Source: Teichococcus coralli (GTDB lineage Bacteria; Pseudomonadota; Alphaproteobacteria; Acetobacterales; Acetobacteraceae). Taken from it: a stretch of DNA of 42,046 nt. Under the pieces are notes generated by a model, which did not search any database, was not told where the DNA came from, and worked only from the letters and a program-made list of their open reading frames with translations. The DNA lies in the NCBI RefSeq assembly GCF_009829925.1, contig NZ_SNVJ01000026.1, positions 1 to 42,046 on the forward strand, in the 5' to 3' direction. Position 1 is the stretch's first letter, and the number at the start of each line of letters is the position of its first letter. This document shows, one piece after another, positions 8,211-18,470 of the stretch. Made by a program: the position numbers and the translations under genes.

Positions 8211-10115
8211 TCAGCGCGCCCGCTTGACCAATCCTTCACAGCGGTTGTCCTCGCCAATCCCGAACTGGATGGTCGGCAGGATGGCCAGCGGCAGGGCGAT
8301 GGCGCCGAGCCCCACCGCCGCGCCGACGCGCGCGCCGAGTTCCACCACTTCCGGCCGCACGCTGGGATCGGCGAAGGTGCCGCGCAGCAGGATGTCGGTG
8401 GGCAGCGAGCCGACCGTGAAGTGCTTGGCCTCGGTGCGCAGCGTGTAGTTCAGCCGCTCCTTGCCGAGGTCGACCTCGCCCATGCCGCTGATCAGCGAGT
8501 CCTCGGTGTCGAGCAGCACGGTCCTGGTGGAAAGCACACCCTTGCGCAGGTCCATGTCGGCCACGAAGCACTGCACCCGGGTGCGTGCCGGCAGGCCGAG
8601 CGCGGAAAGCAGGGCATTGCCGATCTGCACGCCGGAAAGGTCCACCAGCAGGGCCGAAAGGTTGCCGCCGGCCATGGCGAGCGTCAGCCCGCCATCGCCC
8701 CGCCCAAGCATCTCCGCCAGCGTGCGGCCCTGCGTCTCGACGCGCGCGGCGCCGCCGATGCCGCCCTGTCCCTCGCCCAGCGGGGTGACCCCCATCAGGC
8801 GGGAAACGTCCACCTGGCGGAACTTCACCTCGCCCTTGGCCTTCAGCCCGCCGCCCTCGACCGGCGCGAAGTCGAAGTTGCCGTCGATGCTGCCCTTGCC
8901 AATGCCGAAGCGCAGCGGATGCAGGGCGATGGCGCCGTCCACGATGTCGAGCTTCACATGCATGTTGTCGAGCGGCATGGCGCGGCCGCGGATCTGTCCG
9001 GCATCATAGTTCAGGTGCACGTCGGCGGCGCGCAGGCGGGGCAGGTTCACCGGCGTGTCGGGCAGCACGCGGCCGCCGACGCGGCGCGGCTTCGGCTTGT
9101 TCTCCGGCGTGCCGCCCACGAAGCCGGCGAGATCCTCGAGGTCAACCCGGCGGGACCGCAGCGTGGCCCGCACGATCGGACGGGTGCCGCGCGGCTCCAC
9201 CGCCACATCCCCGGCGAGGTCGCTATGGCCGAGCACCCCTTCCATCCCGGTGAAGCGGATCTGCCCTTCGGCGTAATCCAGCTTGCCGGAAAGGCGGTAG
9301 GGCGGCGTGGTCGGCACCACCACGCCGGTGAGGGGCGAAAGCAGCGCCAGGTCCGGTCCGCGCAGGTTGAGCTGCAGGTTGGCCCCGGCGAAGTGCAGCG
9401 GGTCCTGCACCGTGCCCTCCAGCCTCACCTGCGTCGGGCCGTTGGCGAGGTCCAGCCGCACTGGCCAGGGGTTGCCGGCCTCCCGCAAAGAAAGCACGGC
9501 GCCCCCGAGCAGCTCGGCCGTGATGGGCTGCTTCGCATAGGTCCCAGTGGCCTTGGCATGCAGCCGGGATGGCGCGCCGGGCGCGTCCTGCGTCTCCACC
9601 GCCACCTGCATCTCGGCCCCGAGCGGGTCGAGGCTGGCATGCACCTCGCCCTGCAGGACCCGCAGGGCGCCGATCTGCGGCTGCGGCCCCGGCTCGGCCG
9701 GGCTGCCTTCCGCGGCCTGCGCGAAGGGGAAGGTGTAGTTGTTGTCCCCTTCGCCACGGGCCAGCAGCCGCACGGCCGGGCGCTCCACCGTGATCGCGGG
9801 GAGGATGATCTGGCGATGGCGCAGAAAGGCCCAGGCATCCACTCGCAGGCTCAGCCGCGGCACGGCGGCGAAAGGCGGATCGGCCGGATAGCCCTCGGGA
9901 TTATCGATGCGGAGGTCGGTCAGCACCACCTCGGGCACGCGGCCGAGGTTCACATCCAGCCCGCCCACATGCACGGGGCGGCCCAGCGCGGCGCTGGCCT
10001 GCCGCTCCACCAGCGGGATGAACCAGGCCCAGGACCAGAACAGCACCAGCAGAACGATGGCAAGCAGCGGCAGGCCGGTCCAGAGCATCAGGCGGCGTGC
10101 GCGTGGCGAGAACAT
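8211..10115 (-). CDS. AsmA-family envelope protein
   Basis: Large protein of the AsmA/TamB-like superfamily, associated in other bacteria with outer-membrane assembly and lipid transport between membranes. From the ATG at 10115 it has 634 residues: basic N-terminus, one transmembrane helix (about 9-31), then a long beta-rich periplasmic region beginning with the typical RPVHVGGLDVNLGR-type segment and ending with the AsmA C-terminal repeat (LDTEDSLISGMGEVDLGKE and a following LRG segment). The start is fixed by a strong GGAGGA ribosome-binding site just upstream; a GTG at 10169 would add 18 basic residues ahead of the membrane segment. It is the last gene of the minus-strand envelope series. 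Specific cargo cannot be deduced. Confidence 0.85.
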   Translation of the reverse strand: MFSPRARRLMLWTGLPLLAIVLLVLFWSWAWFIPLVERQASAALGRPVHVGGLDVNLGRVPEVVLTDLRIDNPEGYPADPPFAAVPRLSLRVDAWAFLRHRQIILPAITVERPAVRLLARGEGDNNYTFPFAQAAEGSPAEPGPQPQIGALRVLQGEVHASLDPLGAEMQVAVETQDAPGAPSRLHAKATGTYAKQPITAELLGGAVLSLREAGNPWPVRLDLANGPTQVRLEGTVQDPLHFAGANLQLNLRGPDLALLSPLTGVVVPTTPPYRLSGKLDYAEGQIRFTGMEGVLGHSDLAGDVAVEPRGTRPIVRATLRSRRVDLEDLAGFVGGTPENKPKPRRVGGRVLPDTPVNLPRLRAADVHLNYDAGQIRGRAMPLDNMHVKLDIVDGAIALHPLRFGIGKGSIDGNFDFAPVEGGGLKAKGEVKFRQVDVSRLMGVTPLGEGQGGIGGAARVETQGRTLAEMLGRGDGGLTLAMAGGNLSALLVDLSGVQIGNALLSALGLPARTRVQCFVADMDLRKGVLSTRTVLLDTEDSLISGMGEVDLGKERLNYTLRTEAKHFTVGSLPTDILLRGTFADPSVRPEVVELGARVGAAVGLGAIALPLAILPTIQFGIGEDNRCEGLVKRAR

Positions 10116-10209
10116 CCGCTTGGTCCTCCTCCACTGCCGCCAGCGATCCGGCAGGGTTCGTCGAACCAAGCTCCGGCGAGGAGAAAAGTTGCGCCGCCGC
10201 TCGCGAGGG

Positions 10210-10256
10210 CCGGCGTGCCTCCCGCAGGGGCGGAACCCCTGCGGCCGTCACGCCGG
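10210..10256. terminator. Nested hairpin between the ankyrin-like and AsmA genes
   Basis: Two nested perfect inverted repeats: an outer eight-base stem (10210-10217 / 10249-10256) and an inner nine-base stem (10222-10230 / 10236-10244) with a five-base loop. It lies just past the ankyrin-like stop on the minus strand. There is no following T tract, so it may be an attenuating or mRNA-stabilising structure and not a strict intrinsic terminator. Confidence 0.45.
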
Positions 10257-10261
10257 ACGCT

Positions 10262-10915
10262 TCAGTAGCCGCCGCCGGGCCGGCTGGCGTCAAAGCCGAG
10301 AAAGCCTTTCTCCGGGCGCGGCGTGCCGCCGTCGGCAGCCCCGGCATTGGCATAGGCCGTCGCGGAGGGCGGCCGTGAGATGGCCTCCCGGCGGCCGGAT
10401 GCGGGCGGCGCGGCGCCGCGCAGGGCGCTGGGAGGTGGCGAGGCGAGCGGCATGTTGCGCGCCGCCGCCGAGGGAGGGGCGCCGCGAGGCAGCGGGGTGG
10501 AAGGCTCGACACTTGTGACGACGGTCGGACGGGTGGACAGCAGGAAAAAGGTGATCTCGCGCCGCCCCTGGTCGACCGAGGATTCGAGCGGCGTCAGCCC
10601 CAGCACGTTGTGCGCCTGCAGGTCGGCGCCGCGCGCCATGGCGTCCCGCGCCGCGGCCAGGTCCCCACGGTTGATGGCGTCGAACAGCGCCTCGTTGGGG
10701 CCGAGATTCTTTCCCGGCTCGGCCGGGATCGGCGCGGCAGGAGCGCGGCCGGCAAGCCCCGGCAGGGCCGGTGGCTCCTTGGCGGCCGGCGCGGCCGGCG
10801 TGTTCGGCATCATGGGCCCGTTCAGCATCTGCGCCGCCGCCGGCAAGGCCGGCAGCGCCGCGGCCAGCAGGCCGGCGAGCAGGGCGGAAAGCGGGGTGGA
10901 GGGGAGATGGCGCAT
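10262..10915 (-). CDS. Secreted ankyrin-repeat-like protein
   Basis: A 217-residue protein with a clear signal peptide (cleavage likely after the AAA of PAAAQ). One recognisable ankyrin-type unit lies around residues 74-115 (NEALFDAINRGDLAAARDAM followed by GADLQAHNVLGLTPLESSV). The C-terminal half is rich in proline, alanine and serine and probably disordered. The start is supported by an AGAGAGG ribosome-binding site. It follows the small lipoprotein gene by 53 bases on the same strand, so it may be co-transcribed with the MoxR cluster. A role as a periplasmic adaptor is plausible but unproven. Confidence 0.75.
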   Translation of the reverse strand: MRHLPSTPLSALLAGLLAAALPALPAAAQMLNGPMMPNTPAAPAAKEPPALPGLAGRAPAAPIPAEPGKNLGPNEALFDAINRGDLAAARDAMARGADLQAHNVLGLTPLESSVDQGRREITFFLLSTRPTVVTSVEPSTPLPRGAPPSAAARNMPLASPPPSALRGAAPPASGRREAISRPPSATAYANAGAADGGTPRPEKGFLGFDASRPGGGY

Positions 10916-10968
10916 GGCAGCCTCTCTAAAGCATTTCCTGGCCGGGGCGAAGCGGCCAACCGCAGGCG

Positions 10969-11313
10969 TCAGCTACATCCTTCGCCATGCAGGGTGAAGC
11001 TTTCCGCCCGCCCGCCGCGCAGGATGAAGGTGATGTCGCAACGCTCGACCGCGTAGCTCGAGGGCACCGCCCAGGGGCGCCGCATGCCGTAATAGCCGTA
11101 CGACCATGGGTCGCCGGGAACCAGCACCGTGCGCTGCCGCTCGAACTGGAGGAAGCGCCGCCCGTCCGCCTCGTAGGTGCGGACGGGCACGCCGAGGCCC
11201 GCCACGAGGTCGCCCTCCCCCTGGCCGATGAAGGTGGAGAGGCGCTGCGAAAGGGTCGGCCCGGTCGCGCAGGCAGCCAGCGCCAGGGGCAGGGCAAAAA
11301 TCAGGCGGCGCAT
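10969..11313 (-). CDS. Small outer-membrane-type lipoprotein, function unknown
   Basis: A 114-residue protein with a type II signal peptide: two basic residues, a hydrophobic stretch and a LAAC lipobox with the lipidated cysteine near residue 15. The mature part contains a GEGDLVAGLGVPVRTYEADGR segment resembling SmpA/OmlA-like small lipoproteins, followed by beta-strand-like sequence (FLQFERQRTVLV) and a C-terminal ITFILRGGRAESFTLHGEGC segment. The ATG at 11313 is preceded by AGAGGAGC. It lies between the glutamine-amidotransferase-like gene and the ankyrin-like gene on the same strand. The lipoprotein assignment is firm; the family name is tentative. Confidence 0.8.
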   Translation of the reverse strand: MRRLIFALPLALAACATGPTLSQRLSTFIGQGEGDLVAGLGVPVRTYEADGRRFLQFERQRTVLVPGDPWSYGYYGMRRPWAVPSSYAVERCDITFILRGGRAESFTLHGEGCS

Positions 11314-11375
11314 CCGGCATTGCTCCTCTTATGGGTAGATAGGAAATTGGGCGTCTGGCGGCAAAGGGGCGCCGG

Positions 11376-13460
11376 TCAGCGCCCCTCCCGCCGCCAGGCC
11401 ACCAGCGCGAGCCCAAGCACCAGCGGCAATGCCAGCCAGGGCGGCAACAGGGGCAGCGCGGCGATGCCGGTCACCAGATGGTCCTGGTTGCGCCGCAGGC
11501 CGATCCAGTTTCTTCCGGCGGCGTCGCGGTCGAGCGCCACCCGGCGCAGCTCGGGCAGTTGCGGCGGGGCCGCGGTGCCGAGCCAATGGACGCTGCCGGC
11601 GGAAGCCTCCACCACCGTCCTGGTCGGCGCGGCATCCGCCCGCAGGTCGGCCACCTCCAGCGGGTTGGCCGCCGCGGCGGCGGCAAAGGCGGTGCGCCGC
11701 CCGTCGCTGACCTGCCACACGCCCGGCTGCGCCGCCGGCATCTCCAGCACCGCGCGCCCGCCGCCGGCCGGCTCGGCGGACGCGCCGGCCACGCTGCCAT
11801 CCGGCGCGGTGACGGTGATCTGCGGCGGCGGCCCGGCCTCCACGCTGCGGCGCACGACCCTGAGCGTGCCGCCGTCAATGGTGGCGACGAGGTCCTCCTC
11901 CTCCAGCTCGGGCTCCTTCATCAGCCAGTGCGCGGCACGGCGCAGCAGCTCGGCCTGCGGGCCGCCGCCGTCATGCCCGCGCGACCACAGCCAGATCTGG
12001 TCGGAAAGCAGCAGCGCCACCCGCCCCTCTCCCACCCGGTCAAGCTGCAGCAGGGGGGAGCCGTCGCCGTTGTCCATCACCGTCAGCCCGCTTTGCGGGC
12101 TGGTGCGGAGGTGGCGGTACCAGTGGCCCCATTTCGGCTCGGTATTGCCGGCATTGGCGCCTTCCAGCCCCTCTGTGACCGGGTGCCGGCCGCCGACATC
12201 CGTCACGCGCGGGCGGAACGGCCCCTCCGCCACCGCCGAAGGCCCGGAAAGCGGCCGTGCCGGCAGCACCGCCGACAGTGGCGTCGCCGCCAGGCTGGAG
12301 GAACCGATGAACTCCGGCCCCACCGAGAGCAGCAGCGCCCCGCCGCTGCGGACGTAGTCGGCGATGTTGCGAAGGTAGAGGGCGGGCAGGATGCCGCGGT
12401 TGCTGAAGCGGTCGAAAACGATCAGGTCGAACTCGCGCAGCTTCACCTGGAACAGCTCGCGCACCGGGAAGGCGATCAGCGCCAGTTCGTTCAGCGGCGT
12501 CAGGTCGTCCTTCTCGGGCGGGCGGAGGATTGTGAAGTGGACGAGGTCCACGTTCGGGTCGGCCTTCAGCAACCGGCGCCAGGTGCGCTCACCGGAATGC
12601 GGCTCGCCCGAGACCAGCAGCACCCGCAGCCGGTCGCGCACGCCGTTCACCGTCACCACCGCGCGGTTGTTGAGGGTGGAGACCTCGCCCGGCCGCGCCT
12701 CGGCGGTCAGTTCCACCACGCTCGGCCCGCCGCGCTCGATGGGCAGCGCGATGCGGTGCTCCCGCCCGATCGGCACGCTTTCCACGCGCGGCGGCGCGCC
12801 GTCCCGCCGCAGGGTCAGCCGCACCGCGCCGCCGGTTTCCCTGGCGCCGAGGTCCTCCACCGCCACCCGCAGCTCCACCGTGCGGCCCACAATGCCATAG
12901 CCCGGCGCCTCGATGACGCGGATGCGCCGGTCCACCTCGCCGGGCTGGCCGGGCAGCAGCAGGTGCAGCGGCGCGGCGAAGGAGGGCTGCGCCGGCACGT
13001 CGTGCGCCTGCCCGTCGGTCAGGGCGATGACGCCGGCCAGCCGCGCGCGGGGAATGTCCGCCAGCGCGCGGTCGATGGCGGTGAACAGCCGGGTGCCCTG
13101 GCGGCCGCTTTCCGGCACGTCGATGGTGCGCAGCTCCAGGTCGGGGAACCGGGCGGCCTGCTGCTCGATGGCCGCCCGCGCGGCGTCAAGCTGCGCGGCG
13201 CGCGGGCCGATGCGGGCGGAATCGCTGCGGTCCTGCACCACCAGGGCGATGTCCGGCCGGGTCTCGCGGGTTTCCTCGACAAGGCGCGGGTTGGACAGCG
13301 CCAGCAGCAGCACGAGGAAGGAGAGCGCCCGCCAGCCGGTGCCCCGCGCGCGGCGCCAGATCGCCGGCACCAGCGCCAGCACCGCCAGGACGGCCAGGGC
13401 GACCAACAGCCAGAGCGGCAGGATCGGGGCGAAGTCGAGGCCGGAAATGACCTGTCGCAT
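11376..13460 (-). CDS. Glutamine-amidotransferase-like membrane protein of the MoxR/DUF4159 cluster
   Basis: A 694-residue protein with two N-terminal transmembrane segments (about 11-35 and 44-60) and one at the extreme C-terminus (about 665-688). Between them are a von Willebrand A-like part (IALVVQDRSDS, later VIALTDGQAHD) and a class I glutamine-amidotransferase-like part (LIVFDRFSNRGILP, then YVRSGGALLLSVGPEF) with no obvious catalytic Cys-His-Glu triad, so it is probably a binding fold and not an amidotransferase. A GGAG ribosome-binding site precedes the ATG at 13460. It follows the DUF4159 gene after a 248-base gap. In alphaproteobacteria this gene type is regularly found with MoxR, DUF58 and DUF4159 genes; its role is not established. 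Confidence 0.82.
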   Translation of the reverse strand: MRQVISGLDFAPILPLWLLVALAVLAVLALVPAIWRRARGTGWRALSFLVLLLALSNPRLVEETRETRPDIALVVQDRSDSARIGPRAAQLDAARAAIEQQAARFPDLELRTIDVPESGRQGTRLFTAIDRALADIPRARLAGVIALTDGQAHDVPAQPSFAAPLHLLLPGQPGEVDRRIRVIEAPGYGIVGRTVELRVAVEDLGARETGGAVRLTLRRDGAPPRVESVPIGREHRIALPIERGGPSVVELTAEARPGEVSTLNNRAVVTVNGVRDRLRVLLVSGEPHSGERTWRRLLKADPNVDLVHFTILRPPEKDDLTPLNELALIAFPVRELFQVKLREFDLIVFDRFSNRGILPALYLRNIADYVRSGGALLLSVGPEFIGSSSLAATPLSAVLPARPLSGPSAVAEGPFRPRVTDVGGRHPVTEGLEGANAGNTEPKWGHWYRHLRTSPQSGLTVMDNGDGSPLLQLDRVGEGRVALLLSDQIWLWSRGHDGGGPQAELLRRAAHWLMKEPELEEEDLVATIDGGTLRVVRRSVEAGPPPQITVTAPDGSVAGASAEPAGGGRAVLEMPAAQPGVWQVSDGRRTAFAAAAAANPLEVADLRADAAPTRTVVEASAGSVHWLGTAAPPQLPELRRVALDRDAAGRNWIGLRRNQDHLVTGIAALPLLPPWLALPLVLGLALVAWRREGR

Positions 13461-13515
13461 CGGTCAGTGCTCCACGGCAGGCCGAGGCCAGAGGGCGCCG
13501 CCCCCTGGACCTCCG

Positions 13516-13538
13516 CCGGAGGGACAGTGTCCCCCCGG
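13516..13538. repeat. GC-rich hairpin in the gap between the DUF4159 and amidotransferase-like genes
   Basis: Eleven-base arms (13516-13526 / 13528-13538) with one mismatch around a single-base centre. The surrounding gap (13461-13708) holds no convincing gene. Nearby at 13656-13672 is a short GCGCCG-type microsatellite. The hairpin sits inside the presumed operon and could modulate read-through; no T tract follows it. Confidence 0.4.
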
Positions 13539-13708
13539 ACCCCGCCAACAGATGAGACGTCCAGAAACCATCAGGTGGCAAAGCGCGGCCGGCTCGGCGG
13601 GCTGAGCACCCGAAGGGGCGCCGCGGCCAGCGCCGCGCAGCCAAGCCGCCGGAAGCGGCGCCGGCGCCGGCGCCAGTGGCGAGGAAACACCGAGGGGCGG
13701 CAGCCCTC

Positions 13709-16450
13709 TCAATTCCCCAGCCTTTCCAGGATGGCCGGCACATGGACCTGATCGCCCTTGTAGTTCCCGGTCAGCGCGTACATCACGAGGTTCACCCCGA
13801 AGCGGTAGGCCAGGGTGCGCTGCCGCACCCCGCCGGGAATCACCGCATAGGGGTTGTTGCCCCGCCCATCCACCGCCCAGGCGCCCGCCCAGTCATGCCC
13901 GCCGATGATCACCGGGCTGACGCTGTCATTCGCCCGGTCCTCCTCGCGCGAGACCCAGACCTGCCCGCCGGAGAAGCGGCCGGGCAGCTCGGGCGGCAGC
14001 AGGTAGAACGCGCGGGTCAGCACATGCTCAGGCGAAACCGGCGCCAGCGGCGGAATGGCCAGGCCGCGCGTCAGCCGCTGCAGCGCCTCCGGCGCCCCGG
14101 GTGCGAATCCCTCGCCCGAGCCCTCGTCGCGCGTATCGAACAGGATGATGCCGCCCTGCCGCATGTAGTCGTTCAGCGCCGTGCGGGCATCGGCCTCCAG
14201 GTCCGGGCTGGAGGCGGTGACCGCCCAGTAGAGCAACGGCAGCGGAGAAAGGTCGTCCTGCCCCGGCCGCACCAGCACCGGCTCGCCCAGCGCCGCGGCG
14301 GTGCGGCGGTTGACGTAGTCGGAAAGGCCTGCCAGCCCCTGCCGCACCGCCTCGTCCACCACCGGGTCGCCGCTCGGCACGTAGCCGATGCGGGTCGTCA
14401 GCGCCATCGCCTCCGGCGAGGCCGCGTCACCCGGCTGCGCCCAAGCCGCCGGGGCGGCGAGCAACAGCACCGGCAGCAGCACGGCCGCCAGCCGCGCCGG
14501 GCGGCCAAGCAGGCCACGCTGCACCAGCGAGATCAGCAGGTCCGCCGCCAGCAGCAGCAGCGCCATGCCGAGCAGCCAGGGGCCGAGATCGCGCTCACCC
14601 GGCACGCCGCCGATGACCTGGGTGGCGGTGCCGGCGGGCGGCGCCGCGATCGGGCGTGGCGCCGGCAGGCTGGCGGAGAGGTTCAGCGCACGCCGCTCGC
14701 CGCCCTCGCCCGGCACGCCGTACCAGCCCGGCGGGTGGCGCGGGCCCGGGCGCGTCTCGGCGACACGGTTGGCGGGGATGGCGCCGACCCCACCCGGCGC
14801 CGGGCCGAGCCGGCCAAAGCCATCCATGGTTTCCACGGGCGCCAGTGGCGTCTCGCCTTCCGCCCCGGCGACGCCGGAGGAGAGCGCCACCACCCGGCGC
14901 AGCATGTCGATGAACAGGCCGGAAAGCGGCAGGTTGGACCATTCCGTGTTGGCGGTGACGTGGAACAGCACGATGCGCCCGGCGCCGCGCGCCTCCGCCG
15001 TCACCAGCGGGGTGCCGTCGGCCAGCCGCGCCCAGGTGCGCTCCGAAAGCTGCGGGTCGGGCTCGGCCAGGACCTGGGTGGAAACCGTGACCTCCTCCGG
15101 CGCGGGCAGCCCCGCGAAGGGGGAGCCGTCGGCAAAGGGCGCGAGGCGCTGCGGCTGCTCCCAGGACAGCGCGCCGCCGAGGCGCCGCTCGCCGCCACGC
15201 AGCCGCACCGGCAGCAGCAGGTCCGGATTTTCCGCCAGGCGAGGTCCGGCGAAGCGCACCAGCGTACCGCCCTCCGCCACCCAGCAGGCCAACGCCTCAC
15301 GCTCGCGCCCCTCGGCCACCGGGCGGTCGGCCAGGACCACAACGGCGAGTTGTCGCTGCAGGAGCTGTTCGACATTGCCGCGGCGCAGCTCGGCATAGGG
15401 GCCGAGGGCGCGGTCGAGATAGTAGAGCGGACCGAGCAGCGGCGTGTCCGCGCCCTGTTCGGCGGGGCCGATCAGGCCGACCGGGCGGCGGCGGAACCGC
15501 TCGTCCAGCAGCACGGCCGCGCCGGCGGTTTCCTCGTTCTCGATCTCCAGCCGAATGATCTGGTTGCGGATCTCCAGCGGCAGGTCGAGCGTCGCCTCGC
15601 CCGAGGTGGCGCCCGGCGGCAGCGGGATGGTGGCGCGGGCCAGCGCGCGGCCATCGCCGGTGCGGGCGAGCACGGCCGCCTCCCCGGAGACGGCCGCGGG
15701 GGTTTGCCGCAGCGCCACCTGCAACCGGTCGGCCTCGGCCCGAGGGGGCAGCAGCAGGCGCGCCGGGCGGCCCTCGGTGCGGGCCATGGTCAGCGGGCCG
15801 GCGGCGGCAAGGGCTTCCGCCAGCGGGGAAAAGGCGCCGCTCTCCGCCTGGTGCTCAACGCCATCGGTCAGATAGAGGCTGCTGAAGGCGCCCGGATGCG
15901 CCTGCCGCCACGCACCAAGCGCCGCCAGCGCGGCGGCGCGGTCGGGCGCCCAGGGCTTGGGGCGCAGCGCGGCGAGGCGGGCGCGCAGCTCCTCGGCCGG
16001 CATCAGGGCGGTGGGGCGCATCTGCTCGCCGTTCTCGGGCGGGGCGGTGGTCAGCAGCGCGGCGGCGCGACCTTCACGGGCGGCGCTTTCCAGCGCGGCC
16101 TGCGCCGCGGCCGCGCGGGCCGGCCAGTCGGCGGCGCTTGGCCAGCCGTCGTCCACCACCAGCAGCAGCGGGCCGTCCCCCCCGGCCGAGGCGCCCGGCG
16201 CCCAGACGGGCCGCGCCAGACCGAGGATGATTAGCGCCGCCGCGACGAGCCGCAGCAGCAGCAGCCACCAGGGCGTGCGTGCGGGAGTTTCCTCAGGTGC
16301 CGGCAGGTCGCGCAGCAACCGCAAGGCCGGAAACGCCTGCCGGCGTGGCGCCGGCGGCGTCACGCGCAGCAGCCACCAGATCAGGGGCAATGCCGGCAGC
16401 GCCAGCAGCAGCCAGGGGGCGACAAAGCCGATCGGGCCCAGGCTCATCAT
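13709..16450 (-). CDS. BatA-like N-terminal membrane domain fused to DUF4159
   Basis: A 913-residue inner-membrane protein. The N-terminus is the two-helix BatA/aerotolerance-type domain (about 9-28 and 60-80, with FPALRLLRDL between). A von Willebrand A-like region without a clear metal site follows, then further membrane segments around 620-675, and a C-terminal DUF4159 domain (about 700-910; segments RIGYVPSGDPVVDE, GGIILFDTRDEG and NPYAVIPGG). It starts at the ATG at 16450 or 16447, 21 bases after the DUF58 gene. MoxR-type ATPases with DUF58 and VWA proteins are thought to act in envelope stress or in maturation of metal-containing enzymes; the job of this version is unknown. Confidence 0.86.
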   Translation of the reverse strand: MMSLGPIGFVAPWLLLALPALPLIWWLLRVTPPAPRRQAFPALRLLRDLPAPEETPARTPWWLLLLRLVAAALIILGLARPVWAPGASAGGDGPLLLVVDDGWPSAADWPARAAAAQAALESAAREGRAAALLTTAPPENGEQMRPTALMPAEELRARLAALRPKPWAPDRAAALAALGAWRQAHPGAFSSLYLTDGVEHQAESGAFSPLAEALAAAGPLTMARTEGRPARLLLPPRAEADRLQVALRQTPAAVSGEAAVLARTGDGRALARATIPLPPGATSGEATLDLPLEIRNQIIRLEIENEETAGAAVLLDERFRRRPVGLIGPAEQGADTPLLGPLYYLDRALGPYAELRRGNVEQLLQRQLAVVVLADRPVAEGREREALACWVAEGGTLVRFAGPRLAENPDLLLPVRLRGGERRLGGALSWEQPQRLAPFADGSPFAGLPAPEEVTVSTQVLAEPDPQLSERTWARLADGTPLVTAEARGAGRIVLFHVTANTEWSNLPLSGLFIDMLRRVVALSSGVAGAEGETPLAPVETMDGFGRLGPAPGGVGAIPANRVAETRPGPRHPPGWYGVPGEGGERRALNLSASLPAPRPIAAPPAGTATQVIGGVPGERDLGPWLLGMALLLLAADLLISLVQRGLLGRPARLAAVLLPVLLLAAPAAWAQPGDAASPEAMALTTRIGYVPSGDPVVDEAVRQGLAGLSDYVNRRTAAALGEPVLVRPGQDDLSPLPLLYWAVTASSPDLEADARTALNDYMRQGGIILFDTRDEGSGEGFAPGAPEALQRLTRGLAIPPLAPVSPEHVLTRAFYLLPPELPGRFSGGQVWVSREEDRANDSVSPVIIGGHDWAGAWAVDGRGNNPYAVIPGGVRQRTLAYRFGVNLVMYALTGNYKGDQVHVPAILERLGN

Positions 16451-16471
16451 GGTGCCATGGCGTCCTTCTGC

Positions 16472-17339
16472 TCAGCCAGGGGCCAGCGCCTGCCACAGCG
16501 CCAGCAGCGCCGCTTCCGGCGGCGCGTCGGTCCGGTGGGTGGCGAAGGTCCAGCCGGCAGCGCCGGCGATGGCGGCCAGCCCCGCCCGGTGGGCTGCGAG
16601 CCGCTCCGCATACAAGGCCCGCACTCCCTCCACGCGGGGCAGCAGCAGCGGCTGTTCCGCCTGCTGGAGGCCCTCGAAGCGCACCCGCCCCGTATAGGGC
16701 AGGGTTTCCTCCGCCGGGTCCAGGATCTGCAGCAGGTGGCCGCGCACCCCGAGCGCGGCAAGCGTCGCCACCGCTGCCTGAATCTCCGGCAGCGGTGCCA
16801 GGAAGTCGCCGAACAGCACGGCCCGGGCGTGGCGGGGCAGGCTTTCATCGGCCGGGGGCGTAACGTGCCGCGCCAGCGCCTCCGCGGTGGCCGCCAGCGC
16901 CCCGCGCCCGGCGAAGGCCCGGCGCGCGCCACCCAGGAGGCGCACCCGCTCGCCGCCGCGCAGCAGCAGCGAGGCCAGCGCCAGCAGCAGCAGGTCCGCC
17001 CGTTCCCGCTTCTCCGGCCGGTCCGGGCCGCCGCGCCAGCGCATCGTCGGTCCGGCCTCGCGCCAGAGCGCCACCGTCTGCGCCGCCTCCCATTCCGTCT
17101 CACGCACGAAGAGGCGGTCGGACTTGGCGCTCTGCCGCCAGTCGATGCGGCTGGTGGCGTCGCCGGCGAGATAGGGGCGGAACTGCCAGAAGGCGTCGCC
17201 CTGGCCGGCGCGGCGGCGGCCATGCACGCCCTGCATCACTGTGGCCGCGACCCGCTCCGCCGCCACCACCAGCGGCGGAAGGCGGCCGCCCAGCGCCTCG
17301 GCGCGGAGAGCGGCGGCCGCAGGCGGCGGCGTGGCGGTC

Positions 17340-17347
<8 letters not shown>
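16472..17347 (-). CDS. DUF58-domain protein
   Basis: A 291-residue protein with the DUF58 core: GRRRAGQGDAFWQFRPYL, then GDATSRIDWRQSAKSDRLFV and RETE, at about residues 43-84. DUF58 proteins are regular partners of MoxR AAA+ ATPases. The start is a TTG at 17347 overlapping the end of moxR by eight bases; a GAAGG ribosome-binding site lies at a good distance, and no better upstream start exists. A later ATG (17236) would remove residues ahead of the conserved core. Tight overlap with moxR means the two are translated together. Confidence 0.88.
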
Positions 17348-18344
<997 letters not shown>

Positions 18345-18470
18345 ACCAGTGCGCCTCCTTATATAGGTGCTGGATATTGGAAGCCGGCCCATCCTGGCCA
18401 GCCTGCCGGTTTCGTGATGAGCCAGTTCCTGGCCCGCGCGGGACGCGATGCAGCCGAAGGGGGAAGCCTA

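Noticed and set aside
8421..10268. Long plus-strand open frame opposite the AsmA gene
   Set aside because: Low-complexity His/Gln/Gly/Arg-rich translation, no domain; the minus-strand protein has a membrane segment, a strong ribosome-binding site and a family match.
11376..13460. True glutamine amidotransferase activity
   Set aside because: The nucleophile Cys and the His/Glu pair of class I amidotransferases are not visible; only the fold-level resemblance is kept.
13656..13676. GCGCCG microsatellite as a CRISPR or phase-variable tract
   Set aside because: Only about three short units, no spacers, outside any gene.
18345..18375. TATATA near 18361 as the -10 box of moxR
   Set aside because: It touches the ribosome-binding site, so transcription would begin at or past it; no matching -35 box.
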